DNA from: Parachlamydiales bacterium
Lineage (GTDB): Bacteria > Chlamydiota > Chlamydiia > Chlamydiales > SM23-39
Reading direction: 5' to 3'
Length of the DNA: 64,000 nucleotides
Assembly: GCA_019694475.1 (NCBI GenBank)
Contig: JAIBBX010000001.1
Location: 316,001-380,000 of the forward strand
Part shown: one piece after another, positions 1 through 8,433 of the stretch
Layout of the letters: every line of letters begins with the position of its first letter
How positions within the stretch are numbered: the stretch's first letter is position 1
The notes under the pieces: generated by a model
What the model saw: the letters and a program-made list of their open reading frames with translations, nothing else
Told to the model about the DNA's origin: nothing
Database searches by the model: none
Made by a program: the position numbers and the translations under genes

Positions 1-27
1 GCAAAATATTGAGCCGCAAGGTCTGAC

Positions 28-1743
28 ATGCTGCTAGATGGAAAAAAAATAAGCGCAGAGATCCAAGCGGAAATCCACAAGAAAGTAGCAGCTTTGGGAA
101 GAAAGCCGGGTTTGTCGGTCATTTTAGTCGGCGATAATCCGGCATCCAAAACCTATGTGAAAGCAAAAAGTAAAGCGTGCGCTCATGTAGGGATTTTCTC
201 CAGAACCATCGAATTGCCTGCAACGATTGCTCAAAGCGATCTTCTCAAACAAATCGAAATGTTGAATCGCGATCCGGAAGTGAATGGGATTTTAGTTCAA
301 TTGCCATTGCCCCAACATATCGATGAAAAAATCATCATGGCATCTATCGATCCGAAAAAAGATGTAGATGGCTTTCATCCGGTCAATGTAGGAAAAATGC
401 TCCTTGGCGAAGAGGGGGGATTTTTGCCCTGCACTCCCCTCGGCATCAAAGTGCTTTTGGAAAGAAGCCGGATTGAAACTTCTGGAAAACATGTGGTGAT
501 CCTAGGCAGAAGCAATATTGTGGGAAAACCGCTCGCCGCTATTCTGATGCAAAAAAAAGCGGGTTGCAACGCCACGGTGACGGTAGCTCACAGCCAATCG
601 GAACGGCTCGCCGATCTGACCCGATCAGCCGATATTTTGGTTGCAGCAATTGGCAAACCCCATTTTATCACAAAAGACCTTGTGAAAAGACACGCAACCG
701 TCATCGATGTTGGAATCAACCGGCTCCCCGACGGAAAACTGGTGGGCGATGTCGATTTCAAAGCAGTTTCCGAGGTCGCGGACCACATCACTCCTGTTCC
801 CGGAGGCATCGGACCTATGACTATTGCGATGCTACTCCAAAACACACTGTCGGCATTTCTCAAAATGGCTCTCTTCCTGATTCTTTTAGCCTCCTGCCAA
901 AAGAAAAACCCTTGCACCCATTTCAATGGGGAAGCGATGTCTATGCCTTACCAAATCATTGTAGGCAAATCGCTTTCCAATAAAGAGCAAAGAGCTGTAA
1001 AAGAGGTCATTGAACAAACGTTCGCTCAAGTACATGACACTTTTGACAACTGGAATCCAGATTCGGAAATTTCCAAAATCAATCATGCAGAAAAAGAGAC
1101 GCTCATCCCCCTCTCCCCTCCTCTGCAAAATCTACTCGATCTTTGCAGCGAAATGGTTACTGTTAGCGGCGGCAGATTCGATCCGACTATAGAGCCGTTG
1201 AAAGCAAATGCGAATGCCCTCGATCTTGCTGATGCGATCGGCTGGAACCATCTTTCGATTCACAATGGCATTTTAAAAAAGGACAATCGTTCAACTGCCC
1301 TTGATTTAGGCGGGATAGCGAAAGGAATGTGCATCGATTGGATCGTAGAGCGGCTGCAAAGCCAAGGCATTGAAGATCTTGTTGTCGAATGGGCTGGCGA
1401 TATCCGAGCCCTTGGCCACCATCCTGACCAAGGCGATTGGCTAGTTCCGGTCAACCCAGCGCTCACTGTCGGCAAACAGCCGATGGCGCCGATTCCGCTG
1501 CGCAACTGCGCAATGGCCACCTCGCGCAACATTGGTCTCATTGATCCACTCACCTTGAGCGCTACAGAGAAAACCCCTTTTTCGATTGTCGGCGCCTGCG
1601 TGATTGCCCCCACTTGCGCCTTAGCAGATGCACTGGCCACAGCGGCTATTCTTTTCCCGACTCGCAAAGAGGCGGAAAGCTGGGCCCAAGAAGTGGTCGA
1701 AAAATATCCCGATGTGCGCTTTTGGATTTTAAGCTATAGGTAG
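28..1743 (+). CDS. folD: FolD (methylene-THF dehydrogenase/cyclohydrolase) fused in frame to an ApbE-type flavin transferase
   Basis: Residues 1-279 are a complete FolD, which interconverts 5,10-methylene-THF and 10-formyl-THF with NADP+. Visible are the YVKAK motif (Y43, K47 = catalytic Tyr/Lys), QLPLP, DVDGFHP, the GRSNIVGKP dinucleotide loop and the terminal PGGIGPMT motif. Normal FolD proteins end just after this point (about 280-290 residues), but here there is no stop: the frame runs straight into an ApbE domain starting at Met280 (865). Either this is a true bifunctional fusion or the second protein starts inside the frame. No Shine-Dalgarno is seen before 865. The start at 28 has AAGG about 8 nt upstream. 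An earlier gene may end at 24-26 (TGA). The next gene follows after 2 nt, so the three are probably co-transcribed. Confidence 0.88.
   Translation: MLLDGKKISAEIQAEIHKKVAALGRKPGLSVILVGDNPASKTYVKAKSKACAHVGIFSRTIELPATIAQSDLLKQIEMLNRDPEVNGILVQLPLPQHIDEKIIMASIDPKKDVDGFHPVNVGKMLLGEEGGFLPCTPLGIKVLLERSRIETSGKHVVILGRSNIVGKPLAAILMQKKAGCNATVTVAHSQSERLADLTRSADILVAAIGKPHFITKDLVKRHATVIDVGINRLPDGKLVGDVDFKAVSEVADHITPVPGGIGPMTIAMLLQNTLSAFLKMALFLILLASCQKKNPCTHFNGEAMSMPYQIIVGKSLSNKEQRAVKEVIEQTFAQVHDTFDNWNPDSEISKINHAEKETLIPLSPPLQNLLDLCSEMVTVSGGRFDPTIEPLKANANALDLADAIGWNHLSIHNGILKKDNRSTALDLGGIAKGMCIDWIVERLQSQGIEDLVVEWAGDIRALGHHPDQGDWLVPVNPALTVGKQPMAPIPLRNCAMATSRNIGLIDPLTLSATEKTPFSIVGACVIAPTCALADALATAAILFPTRKEAESWAQEVVEKYPDVRFWILSYR
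865..1743 (+). other. apbE: ApbE (FAD:protein FMN transferase) moiety with an internal lipoprotein signal
   Basis: This 292-residue C-terminal half of the 28-1743 frame matches ApbE, which attaches FMN to a Thr of partners such as NqrB/NqrC on the outer face of the membrane. Seen: ALDLGGIAKG (flavin/nucleotide-binding loop), WAGDIRALG, and the late TCALADALATAA segment with the Mg-binding Asp. It opens with a hydrophobic stretch ending in LLASC, a good lipobox (Cys11 of this part), as in free-standing ApbE lipoproteins. Such a signal can only act if translation starts at 865. That is why I record it separately. In Chlamydia, apbE and folD are neighbours, so the fusion probably arose by loss of the folD stop. 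Confidence 0.7.
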
Positions 1744-1745
1744 GA

Positions 1746-2354
1746 ATGATGCTCAAAACAGTCTATTTTGATCTTGGAAACGTGCTTGTTTTCTTCAGTC
1801 TTCCCAAAATGCTGGAACAAATGGGTAAATGCACAGGCCTTTCTCCAGAAGACGTAAAACATCTGCTCTTCAACACCAATCTGCGGGAGCTTTATGAAAA
1901 AGGGGTGATCCATACCGAAGATCTATTCAAGGCTTTCCAAAACCGCTCTTCAAAACCCTTTAGTTTAGATGAATTCACCCATTCCTTTTGCGATATCTTT
2001 ACTCCGAACCTCGAGCTTTGGAAGGTCGTGGAACAGCTCAAAAAACAAAACATCCGGCTTATTTTGCTCTCCAACACTTCTGAATGCCACTACAACTATT
2101 CTGCCAAAAACTTCCCCGTCCTCAATCTCTTTGACCATAAAGTTCTTTCCTATGAAGTAGGCGCCTGGAAACCGGATGAACAAATCTTTCGGAAAGCGCT
2201 CGAACATTCTCGCTGCGACCCCTCAGAATGCTTCTATACTGACGACATCCCCGAGTTCATTGAAAGCGCCCGAAGAATCGGCCTCAAAGGGGAAGTGTTT
2301 ACCGGAGTAGAAAAGCTGAAAAACGATTTATGCAAATTGGGTTTATCAATTTGA
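1746..2354 (+). CDS. HAD-superfamily phosphatase, YihX-like
   Basis: This 202-residue protein has the HAD signatures: motif I FDLGNVL near the N-terminus (nucleophile Asp; the +2 residue is Gly, followed by Asn, as in YihX-type sugar-phosphate phosphatases), motif II LLSNTS, motif III Lys in AWKPDEQIF and motif IV FYTDDIPEF. A C1-type cap lies between motifs I and II. YihX acts on alpha-D-glucose-1-phosphate; the substrate here cannot be read from sequence. Two ATGs (1746, 1749) are possible; GTAGGA just upstream fits the second better. It lies 2 nt after the folD-apbE frame and its 3' end overlaps the convergent gene 2346-3512 by 9 nt. Confidence 0.82.
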   Translation: MMLKTVYFDLGNVLVFFSLPKMLEQMGKCTGLSPEDVKHLLFNTNLRELYEKGVIHTEDLFKAFQNRSSKPFSLDEFTHSFCDIFTPNLELWKVVEQLKKQNIRLILLSNTSECHYNYSAKNFPVLNLFDHKVLSYEVGAWKPDEQIFRKALEHSRCDPSECFYTDDIPEFIESARRIGLKGEVFTGVEKLKNDLCKLGLSI

Positions 2355-3512
2355 ATTTAGGTTGCATGGGAAAAAAGTAATCTCTCCGCCATCAGGGAAA
2401 TTGCGAAAATAATGTTCACGCAGTTTTTCGAGTTCTATCGGAGAATTAGATGCATCTACGCTTAAAGTTGCATAATTCGAATCAAAAATAAAATCCTTGT
2501 CCTGGCCTGTTTTAATGAAGGCGATTGCATGATTTGTATCTTGAGTGCATTTACCCTGAAAAGCTAAATAATAGGCGCCAGAGGGAAGCGTTTGAAGGGT
2601 CTTGTTTAGATTTTCTGGCGCGCAAAAACTCCATTCACCGATGCCAATTCCCAATAACTGAAAATGAGGCCTACTCTCTACAAGTTCCACGAGCTGTTTT
2701 CTAAACTCTTTCATAATGAATTCAACACATCCCTCGGTCGCTTTTAACTCAATCTCGAGCGAGTGTCCAAAACAAGAACAGACTATTTTCGCGACTCGTT
2801 TTATGACATCCAGGAAACAATGAAATAGATACAAACAAATGAACGACAATTTATTTGAAAATTTGGTAAATTCTTCCTTTTTAACAATTACAGCCTCATT
2901 GCAATTATAAGCTTCGAGCAGGCTCTGTGCTATTTGAGCCGACTTAGGGGGGCCATCGCGATACAATGTGGAAACTTTTTCAACAGCTTCCCGAGGAGTT
3001 GCTCCGGACTGCAGTTCTTTCAAATAGCAATAGATGAAATGAGCGCTCATTCCTCCGCAAAATGCTTTACTTACAGCAAGCTTATCTCGACTTAAAACTC
3101 CAAATAGAGGTTGCCAGTCTAAATCTTGGAGCCCATACGTCCTTTGAAAGCTTCCCCATTCCGTGGCGCCTTGCTGTTTATCTGGATACTTTGCATTTGT
3201 TGCAAAATCGATTACCTGATCGCCATACTTTTGCCATTTGTGCCATTTCGTGCTCTGCAATTGATATTCGACATAAGAAACTTGGTCTTTTAAGGAAAAA
3301 AAAATTGGATAAACCGCTGCCTTAATTATGTTGAGCAGGTCGCTAAAGATAATTCTTGTCCCCTTATAATTCTGCTTAAAAAAAGGGGGTGAACGAGCAG
3401 CCAAAAGCTCCTCATTTGCAGCATCTTTTAATCCGTTGAGTCTCATAGCGCGCACAGTATAAACCATCTCTAAGATAATGCTCAATGATGCAATAGGTGT
3501 CTTTTCGACCAA
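2346..3512 (-). CDS. putative C58 (YopT-type) cysteine protease-like effector
   Basis: I see a YopT/AvrPphB-like catalytic layout: Cys152 in FCGGMSAHF, His328 in TNHAIAFIK, and Asp344 in FIFDSNYA. The 16-residue His-to-Asp spacing equals that of YopT (H258/D274). Members of this family are type III effectors that cleave host proteins such as prenylated GTPases. The middle (about 220-250) is hydrophobic and Cys-rich. The open frame begins with TTG at 3512; ATGs at codon 16 or 23 are alternatives, and none has a convincing ribosome site. The gene stands alone between a HAD phosphatase (convergent) and rnr (divergent), a typical place for a lineage-specific effector. Secretion and substrate are inferred, not shown. 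Confidence 0.6.
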   Translation of the reverse strand: MVEKTPIASLSIILEMVYTVRAMRLNGLKDAANEELLAARSPPFFKQNYKGTRIIFSDLLNIIKAAVYPIFFSLKDQVSYVEYQLQSTKWHKWQKYGDQVIDFATNAKYPDKQQGATEWGSFQRTYGLQDLDWQPLFGVLSRDKLAVSKAFCGGMSAHFIYCYLKELQSGATPREAVEKVSTLYRDGPPKSAQIAQSLLEAYNCNEAVIVKKEEFTKFSNKLSFICLYLFHCFLDVIKRVAKIVCSCFGHSLEIELKATEGCVEFIMKEFRKQLVELVESRPHFQLLGIGIGEWSFCAPENLNKTLQTLPSGAYYLAFQGKCTQDTNHAIAFIKTGQDKDFIFDSNYATLSVDASNSPIELEKLREHYFRNFPDGGEITFFPCNLNSN

Positions 3513-3564
3513 AATTTAAGAGATATCTATACACAAATAACCCCCGCTCTTTTATCATGGAGTT

Positions 3565-5697
3565 ATGACCTCAAAAAAACGAAAAAGGGGTGGAGCTAAA
3601 CCAAAACTAACCTCAAATCTCACACGAACCGTTATCCAATATATTCAAGGAAAGCGGTACACACCATCAACTCTTTCTGAGTTAACACGCTCTCTAGATA
3701 TACCTGATGTACACCATCGGCTTTTTAAAGAAATTTTAAATGATCTAGTCGACAATGGCGAACTGGCCTTGCAAAAAGGAAAATATGTTTTACCCAATGC
3801 GCCAGGCCTTGTCACCGGAACGATCAGCATCCATACCAAAGGCTTTGGCTTTGTCCGCTGCAAAGAGAGGCCGGACGTATTCGTTCCTAAGCATGCTCTT
3901 AAAGACGCGGTCGATGGCGATACCGTCGAAGTCGAAGTCAATCCCGTTGTTTCAGCTAAGGGACCTGAAGGCGAGATTGTAGCCATTTTGAAGCGCAGCC
4001 GCACTCACTTGGCCTGCATCGTCGTCCAAAAAACGGCCCGCCATGCGGTGGCTTACGCGCCCCTTTTAGGCATTGACAAACCGGTCAAAGTCAAATCGAA
4101 GACCGCTCTCAAAGAAGGCGATAGGATCATCTGCAAAATCGAGGACTGGCACGGCAAAGATGACATCGTCGTTGGTGAGATGACCCGTCTCATCGGACAC
4201 ATCACAGATCCATCTATCGATATTCAAGCGGCAATAGAAGAGTTTGAACTTCCTGATGGTTTTAGCAAAGAAGCCATAAAAGAAGCGAAAAAATATGGAA
4301 AAACAGTCAAAGTAGACGGCCGCGTTGACTTAACCGATTGGGAAGTTGTCACCATCGACCCAGACACCGCCAAAGACTATGACGATGCCATTTCGGTCAC
4401 AATCGATGACCGGGGCCATTTTTTCCTGGGCGTCCACATTGCCGATGTAAGCCATTATGTAAAACCTGGCACCCATCTCGATAGAGAAGCTTATCTTAGA
4501 TGCAATTCGACCTATTTTCCAGGCACTTGCGTTCCGATGCTTCCAGAAGAATTATCGAACGAACTTTGCAGCTTAAAACCCAAAGTCATTCGCCTCACCC
4601 AATCTGTTTTGGCCGAATACACGCCGAACGGCGATCTCGTGAAATACGAAATCAAAAGGACAGCGATTAAGAGCCAAAAACGCTTTACCTACAAAGAAGC
4701 GCTTGAAGTCTTGGAAGGAAAAAAGAAGAGTCCCCATAAAGCGCTTCTAGAGCGGATGGTGGCCCTTTGCAACGCACTCAAGAAAAAGCGGTTCGACCGG
4801 GGCAGCATCGACTTTTCGATGCCGGACGATGTGATCATCGTCGATAAAAGCGGGGTCCCTCTTCGGATTGAGCGGGTCGAATACGACATCACCCACCAAA
4901 TGATCGAAGAATTCGCTCTTGTCGCGAATGAAATTGCAGCGCGGCACCTTTCAAAACTTGGAAAAAAACTGATCTATCGGGTTCATGAAGAGCCTGCAAG
5001 TGAAAGTTTTCAGGATTTTGCCACATTTGCAAGGGCGCTTGGATTCCATGTGCCTGCAAATCCGAATCGGCATGATATCCAAAAACTATTCCAAGAGGCA
5101 AAAGATTCTCCAATGAGTGGTCAGCTTTCTATCAGTTTTATTCGAAGCATGAGACTCGCTGCCTACTCGCCTGAAAATTTGGGCCACTATGGGCTTGCGC
5201 TCGAGTATTACTGCCACTTTACGAGTCCGATCCGTAGATACACCGACCTCATCATTCAAAGACTTCTTTTTGACGAGCTGCCTGAAGATACCGATATTGA
5301 TGCGGTAGCGCTCGCCTGCTCCGAGAAGGAAAGAGTCTCTTTCAAAGCAGAAAGTTCGGTGACTTTGTTGAAAAAACTCAGGCTTGCAGCGACATATTTT
5401 GCCGATGATGCGACCAAGGTTTACAGAGCTGTTATCACAAAAATCAAACCATTTGCTCTTTTCTTCGAAGTGGCGATGTTCGATTTGGAAGGCAACATCC
5501 ACGTATCGAAAATTGGGAATGACTATTTTGAGTACAATCCGCACAAAATGTCGTTCCGAGGGGCCCGCACAGGAAAGACCTTTACGGTCGGGCAAGAAAT
5601 TTTCGTCCGGCTAGAGGATCTCGACTACATTCTTCTGCAAACTCAGTGGAGCTTAGTCTCTCCCCCTTCAACCCCCGCTAAGAAGAGAAGAAATTAA
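3565..5697 (+). CDS. rnr: ribonuclease R (VacB/RNase II family)
   Basis: This 710-residue protein has a helix-turn-helix-like N-terminal region (to about 70), cold-shock-type domains (about 75-240), the RNB catalytic domain (about 250-590) with the metal-binding Asp cluster in VVTIDPDTAKDYDDAIS, and a C-terminal S1 domain (about 620-700) followed by a short basic tail. RNase R degrades structured RNA 3' to 5' and serves in rRNA and mRNA turnover. Chlamydiae carry this enzyme (annotated vacB). It is transcribed divergently from the C58-like gene. A long perfect hairpin lies just after the stop codon. Confidence 0.95.
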   Translation: MTSKKRKRGGAKPKLTSNLTRTVIQYIQGKRYTPSTLSELTRSLDIPDVHHRLFKEILNDLVDNGELALQKGKYVLPNAPGLVTGTISIHTKGFGFVRCKERPDVFVPKHALKDAVDGDTVEVEVNPVVSAKGPEGEIVAILKRSRTHLACIVVQKTARHAVAYAPLLGIDKPVKVKSKTALKEGDRIICKIEDWHGKDDIVVGEMTRLIGHITDPSIDIQAAIEEFELPDGFSKEAIKEAKKYGKTVKVDGRVDLTDWEVVTIDPDTAKDYDDAISVTIDDRGHFFLGVHIADVSHYVKPGTHLDREAYLRCNSTYFPGTCVPMLPEELSNELCSLKPKVIRLTQSVLAEYTPNGDLVKYEIKRTAIKSQKRFTYKEALEVLEGKKKSPHKALLERMVALCNALKKKRFDRGSIDFSMPDDVIIVDKSGVPLRIERVEYDITHQMIEEFALVANEIAARHLSKLGKKLIYRVHEEPASESFQDFATFARALGFHVPANPNRHDIQKLFQEAKDSPMSGQLSISFIRSMRLAAYSPENLGHYGLALEYYCHFTSPIRRYTDLIIQRLLFDELPEDTDIDAVALACSEKERVSFKAESSVTLLKKLRLAATYFADDATKVYRAVITKIKPFALFFEVAMFDLEGNIHVSKIGNDYFEYNPHKMSFRGARTGKTFTVGQEIFVRLEDLDYILLQTQWSLVSPPSTPAKKRRN

Positions 5698-5706
5698 CAA
5701 GGATGA

Positions 5707-5764
5707 ACAGGATAAACCCTTCGCGGTCGCGAAGGGTTTATCCTGTAGGCTTGCAACGCAAGCC
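5707..5764. repeat. 19-bp inverted repeat plus a second small hairpin after rnr
   Basis: Bases 5707-5725 are the exact reverse complement of 5728-5746, with only 2 nt between. A second perfect hairpin follows (5748-5754 with 5758-5764, loop AAC). No T-run follows, so it is not a classical terminator. The stem could act as an RNA stabiliser or terminator, or be one copy of a dispersed palindromic repeat. Confidence 0.65.
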
Positions 5765-5787
5765 GTATCCTGTTTATATTTATTCCC

Positions 5788-6354
5788 ATGATCCCCCTCT
5801 CTTTCTACCAAAATGAGAATGTCGTTGAAGTGGCAAAAGCCCTTCTCGGCAAACTCTTGCTTACACAGATCGACGGCGAGCTCGCAGGCGGCTACATTAG
5901 CGAGACCGAAGCTTATGCGGGTATTGTTGATCGGGCTTGCCACGCCTACAATAACCGGAGAACGGAAAGAACCGAAGTGATGTATAAACAGGGCGGCGTT
6001 GCCTATGTATATCTTTGCTATGGAATCCATCACCTGCTGAACGTTGTCACGGCAGGCGTTAATATCCCTCATGCCGTGCTCATCCGCGCGCTTGAACCAG
6101 CGATCGGACAAGAGATCATGTTGAAAAGACGCGGGAGAATGCCGCTTACCCACGGCCCTGGCGCACTCACAAGAGCGCTTGGCATTACCTTGAAGCAAAA
6201 CGGAAAATCTCTTAGCGGTTCGGAAATTTGGATAGAAGAGGGAGTGAAAATCACTTCGATCACAGCTGGACCTCGAATTGGCGTCGATTATGCAGGTCCT
6301 GACGCACATTTACCCTACCGATTTATTGGGAAATGCGCGATATTTGACTTATGA
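5788..6354 (+). CDS. mpg: 3-methyladenine DNA glycosylase (AAG/MPG family)
   Basis: This 188-residue protein is a typical bacterial alkyladenine glycosylase, which excises 3-methyladenine and other damaged purines. Seen are ETEAY (catalytic Glu, about residue 40), the RACHAYNNRRTERT segment that binds around the flipped base, and VYLCYGIHHLLNVVT. Length is normal for the family. The stop codon overlaps the next start (ATGA at 6351), so it is translationally coupled with the DUF502 genes. Confidence 0.93.
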   Translation: MIPLSFYQNENVVEVAKALLGKLLLTQIDGELAGGYISETEAYAGIVDRACHAYNNRRTERTEVMYKQGGVAYVYLCYGIHHLLNVVTAGVNIPHAVLIRALEPAIGQEIMLKRRGRMPLTHGPGALTRALGITLKQNGKSLSGSEIWIEEGVKITSITAGPRIGVDYAGPDAHLPYRFIGKCAIFDL

Positions 6355-6962
6355 AGAAGTATTTCCTGACAGGTCTCGTTACGCTCCTGCCGCTCGCAGT
6401 TACGATCTGGGTCGTTCGATTTTTAGTTCGCCTGTTCACCGATCCGTTTGTCGGCCTCGTTTCTATTTTGACCAGCCGGCTCCCCATTGCATCGCCCCAA
6501 TTGACCCGGACGCTCAGCCAAATTCTGGTATTAGTTGGATTGGTTCTGCTCACCCTTTTCCTCGGGTTTGCCGCCCGTAAATTCTTCTTCAGCCAGCTGA
6601 TTCGCCTGGGAGATCGGATTATCAGCAAAATCCCCATCGTAAATAAAGTGTACAAAACGTCCAAAGAGATCGTTAAATCTCTCTTCGGCTCAAAAGAAAA
6701 ATCGTTTAGCCAAGTCGTTCTACTCCCCTTCCCCTACCAAGGCGCTTACTGCCTTGGATTGATCGCAAAATCGGCTCCGCAAACCTGCTCAGACGCCGAA
6801 AAGAGCGAATTGGTTTCGGTATTCATTCCAACCACTCCGAACCCTTCGACTGGTTACTTGGTTATGTGCAAAAAATCAGAACTGATCAATCTGAATATGA
6901 AAACCGATGAAGCGATCAAATATGTCGTTTCCTGCGGCGTCATCCAACCGGAGGCCCGATGA
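6351..6962 (+). CDS. DUF502 family membrane protein (first copy)
   Basis: This 203-residue protein matches DUF502: an N-terminal MKKYFLTGLVTLLPLAVT helix, a second membrane segment around residues 60-80 (SQILVLVGLVLLTLFLGF), then a conserved soluble part with the VYKTSKEIVKSL and FIPTTPNPSTGYL motifs. The biochemical role is not known. It overlaps mpg upstream by 4 nt and its own paralogue downstream by 4 nt, so the pair arose by tandem duplication and is co-translated. Location in the inner membrane is inferred from the helices. Confidence 0.88.
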   Translation: MKKYFLTGLVTLLPLAVTIWVVRFLVRLFTDPFVGLVSILTSRLPIASPQLTRTLSQILVLVGLVLLTLFLGFAARKFFFSQLIRLGDRIISKIPIVNKVYKTSKEIVKSLFGSKEKSFSQVVLLPFPYQGAYCLGLIAKSAPQTCSDAEKSELVSVFIPTTPNPSTGYLVMCKKSELINLNMKTDEAIKYVVSCGVIQPEAR

Positions 6963-7618
6963 AAAAATACCTGCTCACCGGATTCATCATCTTACTGCCA
7001 GCCGTCCTTACTTTGATGGTAATCATTTTCCTCTTCGACTTTTTCACTGAGCCTTTCGTCAATATCGTGGGCCCGCTCGTAGACATATTGCAAGATCAAG
7101 TCCATGTCCACTTGCCTCACGGATTGACCTTATTCATTTCCCGTGTCTTGTCCTTGATCTTCCTTTGCATCTTCATCCTTTTCCTCGGCTTCGTAACGCA
7201 GCTATTCTTGGTGAAGACGCTCATGAATTGGGGCAACCTTGTACTTTTCAAAATCCCCTTCATTAAAACAGTCTACAAAGTGAGCCGAGATATCTTTGCC
7301 GCACTGCTCTCTTCAGAAGGGAAAAAAGCCTTTAAAAATCCTGTCATGATCCCATTCCCCTGCAAGCCAAACCACGGTCTTGGATTCGAGGCTGGAGAGG
7401 TAGCAAAAGAGATCAAAGGCGCCATAAAAGAGCCTCTTATCTCCGTCTTTGTACCTACCGCCCCCCACCCGATTTCAGGTTTTTTATTCCTGATCCCCGA
7501 ATCGGACGTCCATAGAATCGATATGACCAATGAAGAGGTGCTCAAATTCCTTGTCTCCTGCGGAATGATCCTGCCAGAAGCTGACATCAAAAAAGAAGAA
7601 GAACATGAGCACTTTTAG
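6959..7618 (+). CDS. DUF502 family membrane protein (second copy)
   Basis: This 219-residue paralogue of the preceding gene has the same order of parts: an N-terminal MKKYLLTGFIILLPA helix, a second hydrophobic segment near residues 60-85, then VYKVSRDIFAALL and FVPTAPHPISGFL. Its C-terminus is a charged tail (KKEEEHEHF). It overlaps both neighbours (4 nt and 14 nt), so it belongs to one operon running from mpg to holC. The function is unknown. Confidence 0.88.
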   Translation: MKKYLLTGFIILLPAVLTLMVIIFLFDFFTEPFVNIVGPLVDILQDQVHVHLPHGLTLFISRVLSLIFLCIFILFLGFVTQLFLVKTLMNWGNLVLFKIPFIKTVYKVSRDIFAALLSSEGKKAFKNPVMIPFPCKPNHGLGFEAGEVAKEIKGAIKEPLISVFVPTAPHPISGFLFLIPESDVHRIDMTNEEVLKFLVSCGMILPEADIKKEEEHEHF

Positions 7619-8033
7619 CCCAGCTACCCGAGTCATTTTTTTCCAAGTGAATGAAAACGGGAACAAACTCAAAAAAATCCTTGAAACCGCTCAACTTCAT
7701 TTTGTCAAAAAAGAGCCGATCCTGTTCTTCGTGGAAGAGGAAAAGAGCGAAAAGTTTGTCGATGAGCTTCTCTGGAAACAGCCTGCCGCAAGCTTTCTCC
7801 CCCACGTTGCATCCGATGGCCCAACCAACGACTTTGTTGCGATTACGAAATCAAAAAATAATGTGAATCAAGCTAAAATCGCATTTAATCTCTGCCCTAC
7901 AGCGCTATTATTGAATGAAACGTTTAAAATCATTTACGAGTTTGAAGATCTAACCGCTCCAGTAAAGAAAAACCTTTCATCCCAAAGATTCGATGCTTAT
8001 AAAAAAGCAGGATTTTTTATTGAAGCCCGCTGA
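7605..8033 (+). CDS. holC: DNA polymerase III chi subunit (HolC-like)
   Basis: The 142-residue product has the HolC pattern: an N-terminal strand for the Rossmann-like fold, then FVDELLWKQPAASFLPH, which matches the family's LDxLLW...FLPH motif, and a central beta segment. Chi links the clamp loader to single-strand binding protein. Overall similarity to E. coli HolC looks low, so the call rests on this motif and the size. The start overlaps the DUF502 gene by 14 nt. Confidence 0.72.
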   Translation: MSTFSPATRVIFFQVNENGNKLKKILETAQLHFVKKEPILFFVEEEKSEKFVDELLWKQPAASFLPHVASDGPTNDFVAITKSKNNVNQAKIAFNLCPTALLLNETFKIIYEFEDLTAPVKKNLSSQRFDAYKKAGFFIEAR

Positions 8034-8039
8034 AAATAC

Positions 8040-8068
8040 TTGATTCAAAGCGGTTTCGCCACTATACT
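8040..8068 (+). promoter_or_regulatory. sigma70-type promoter for the two small basic proteins
   Basis: A -35 TTGATT (8040-8045) and -10 TATACT (8063-8068) are separated by exactly 17 bp. This is a near-consensus promoter, 30 nt before the first small ORF at 8099, and fits genes that need high expression. Confidence 0.75.
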
Positions 8069-8098
8069 TTATAGCTTTAAAGATTGGAGTAGAACCTT

Positions 8099-8272
8099 AT
8101 GACCCGCATGAGCAAACAGGGCAAAATCAGAAATATTTCGCCCCGAAGACCCCGCGTGAGCGGTCCGAAAACTGGCCCGAAAAAAGATGCCCTTCCTGCT
8201 GGCTTCAAGCCGCATGAAAACGCTCTCTCAGACGGCGCTACACTGAACCGATTTATTCCAAAAGTAGGTTAA
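8099..8272 (+). CDS. small basic protein, 57 residues
   Basis: This small ORF starts MTRMSKQGKIRN and is rich in Lys, Arg and Pro (PRRPRVSGPKTGPKK). It sits between a near-consensus promoter and the better known small basic protein at 8275, 2 nt downstream. A second ATG at codon 4 is possible. I do not recognise a named family, but the composition is that of a ribosome- or nucleic-acid-bound peptide, and pairing with the next gene suggests a shared role. The reverse-strand frames here are much longer than this ORF but show no family features. Confidence 0.72.
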   Translation: MTRMSKQGKIRNISPRRPRVSGPKTGPKKDALPAGFKPHENALSDGATLNRFIPKVG

Positions 8273-8274
8273 TA

Positions 8275-8433
8275 ATGACAAGACATGGCAGCTACGGCAA
8301 AACGAGCAAAGGCGCAAAAAAGCGCAACGTTCTGAAACGATTTGAGCGAGTCGAAGTACTCCGCAAACTGGGCAAATGGGTCGATGGCCAAAACAAAAAA
8401 GTGACCGGCCTTCCCAAAACTCCATCAGCATAA
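8275..8433 (+). CDS. Chlamydiae/Verrucomicrobia small basic protein, 52 residues
   Basis: The product contains KKRNVLKRFERVEVLRKLG and ends with GQNKKVTGLPKTPSA. This is the pattern of the very small basic protein family known only from Chlamydiae and Verrucomicrobia, thought to be a ribosomal or rRNA-associated protein. It is 2 nt downstream of the 57-residue protein and shares its promoter. It supports the chlamydial assignment of the window. Confidence 0.82.
   Translation: MTRHGSYGKTSKGAKKRNVLKRFERVEVLRKLGKWVDGQNKKVTGLPKTPSA

Noticed and set aside
588-926. 112-codon frame on the minus strand within folD
   Set aside because: It is an antisense shadow of a clear FolD with all motifs; no ribosome site or family features.
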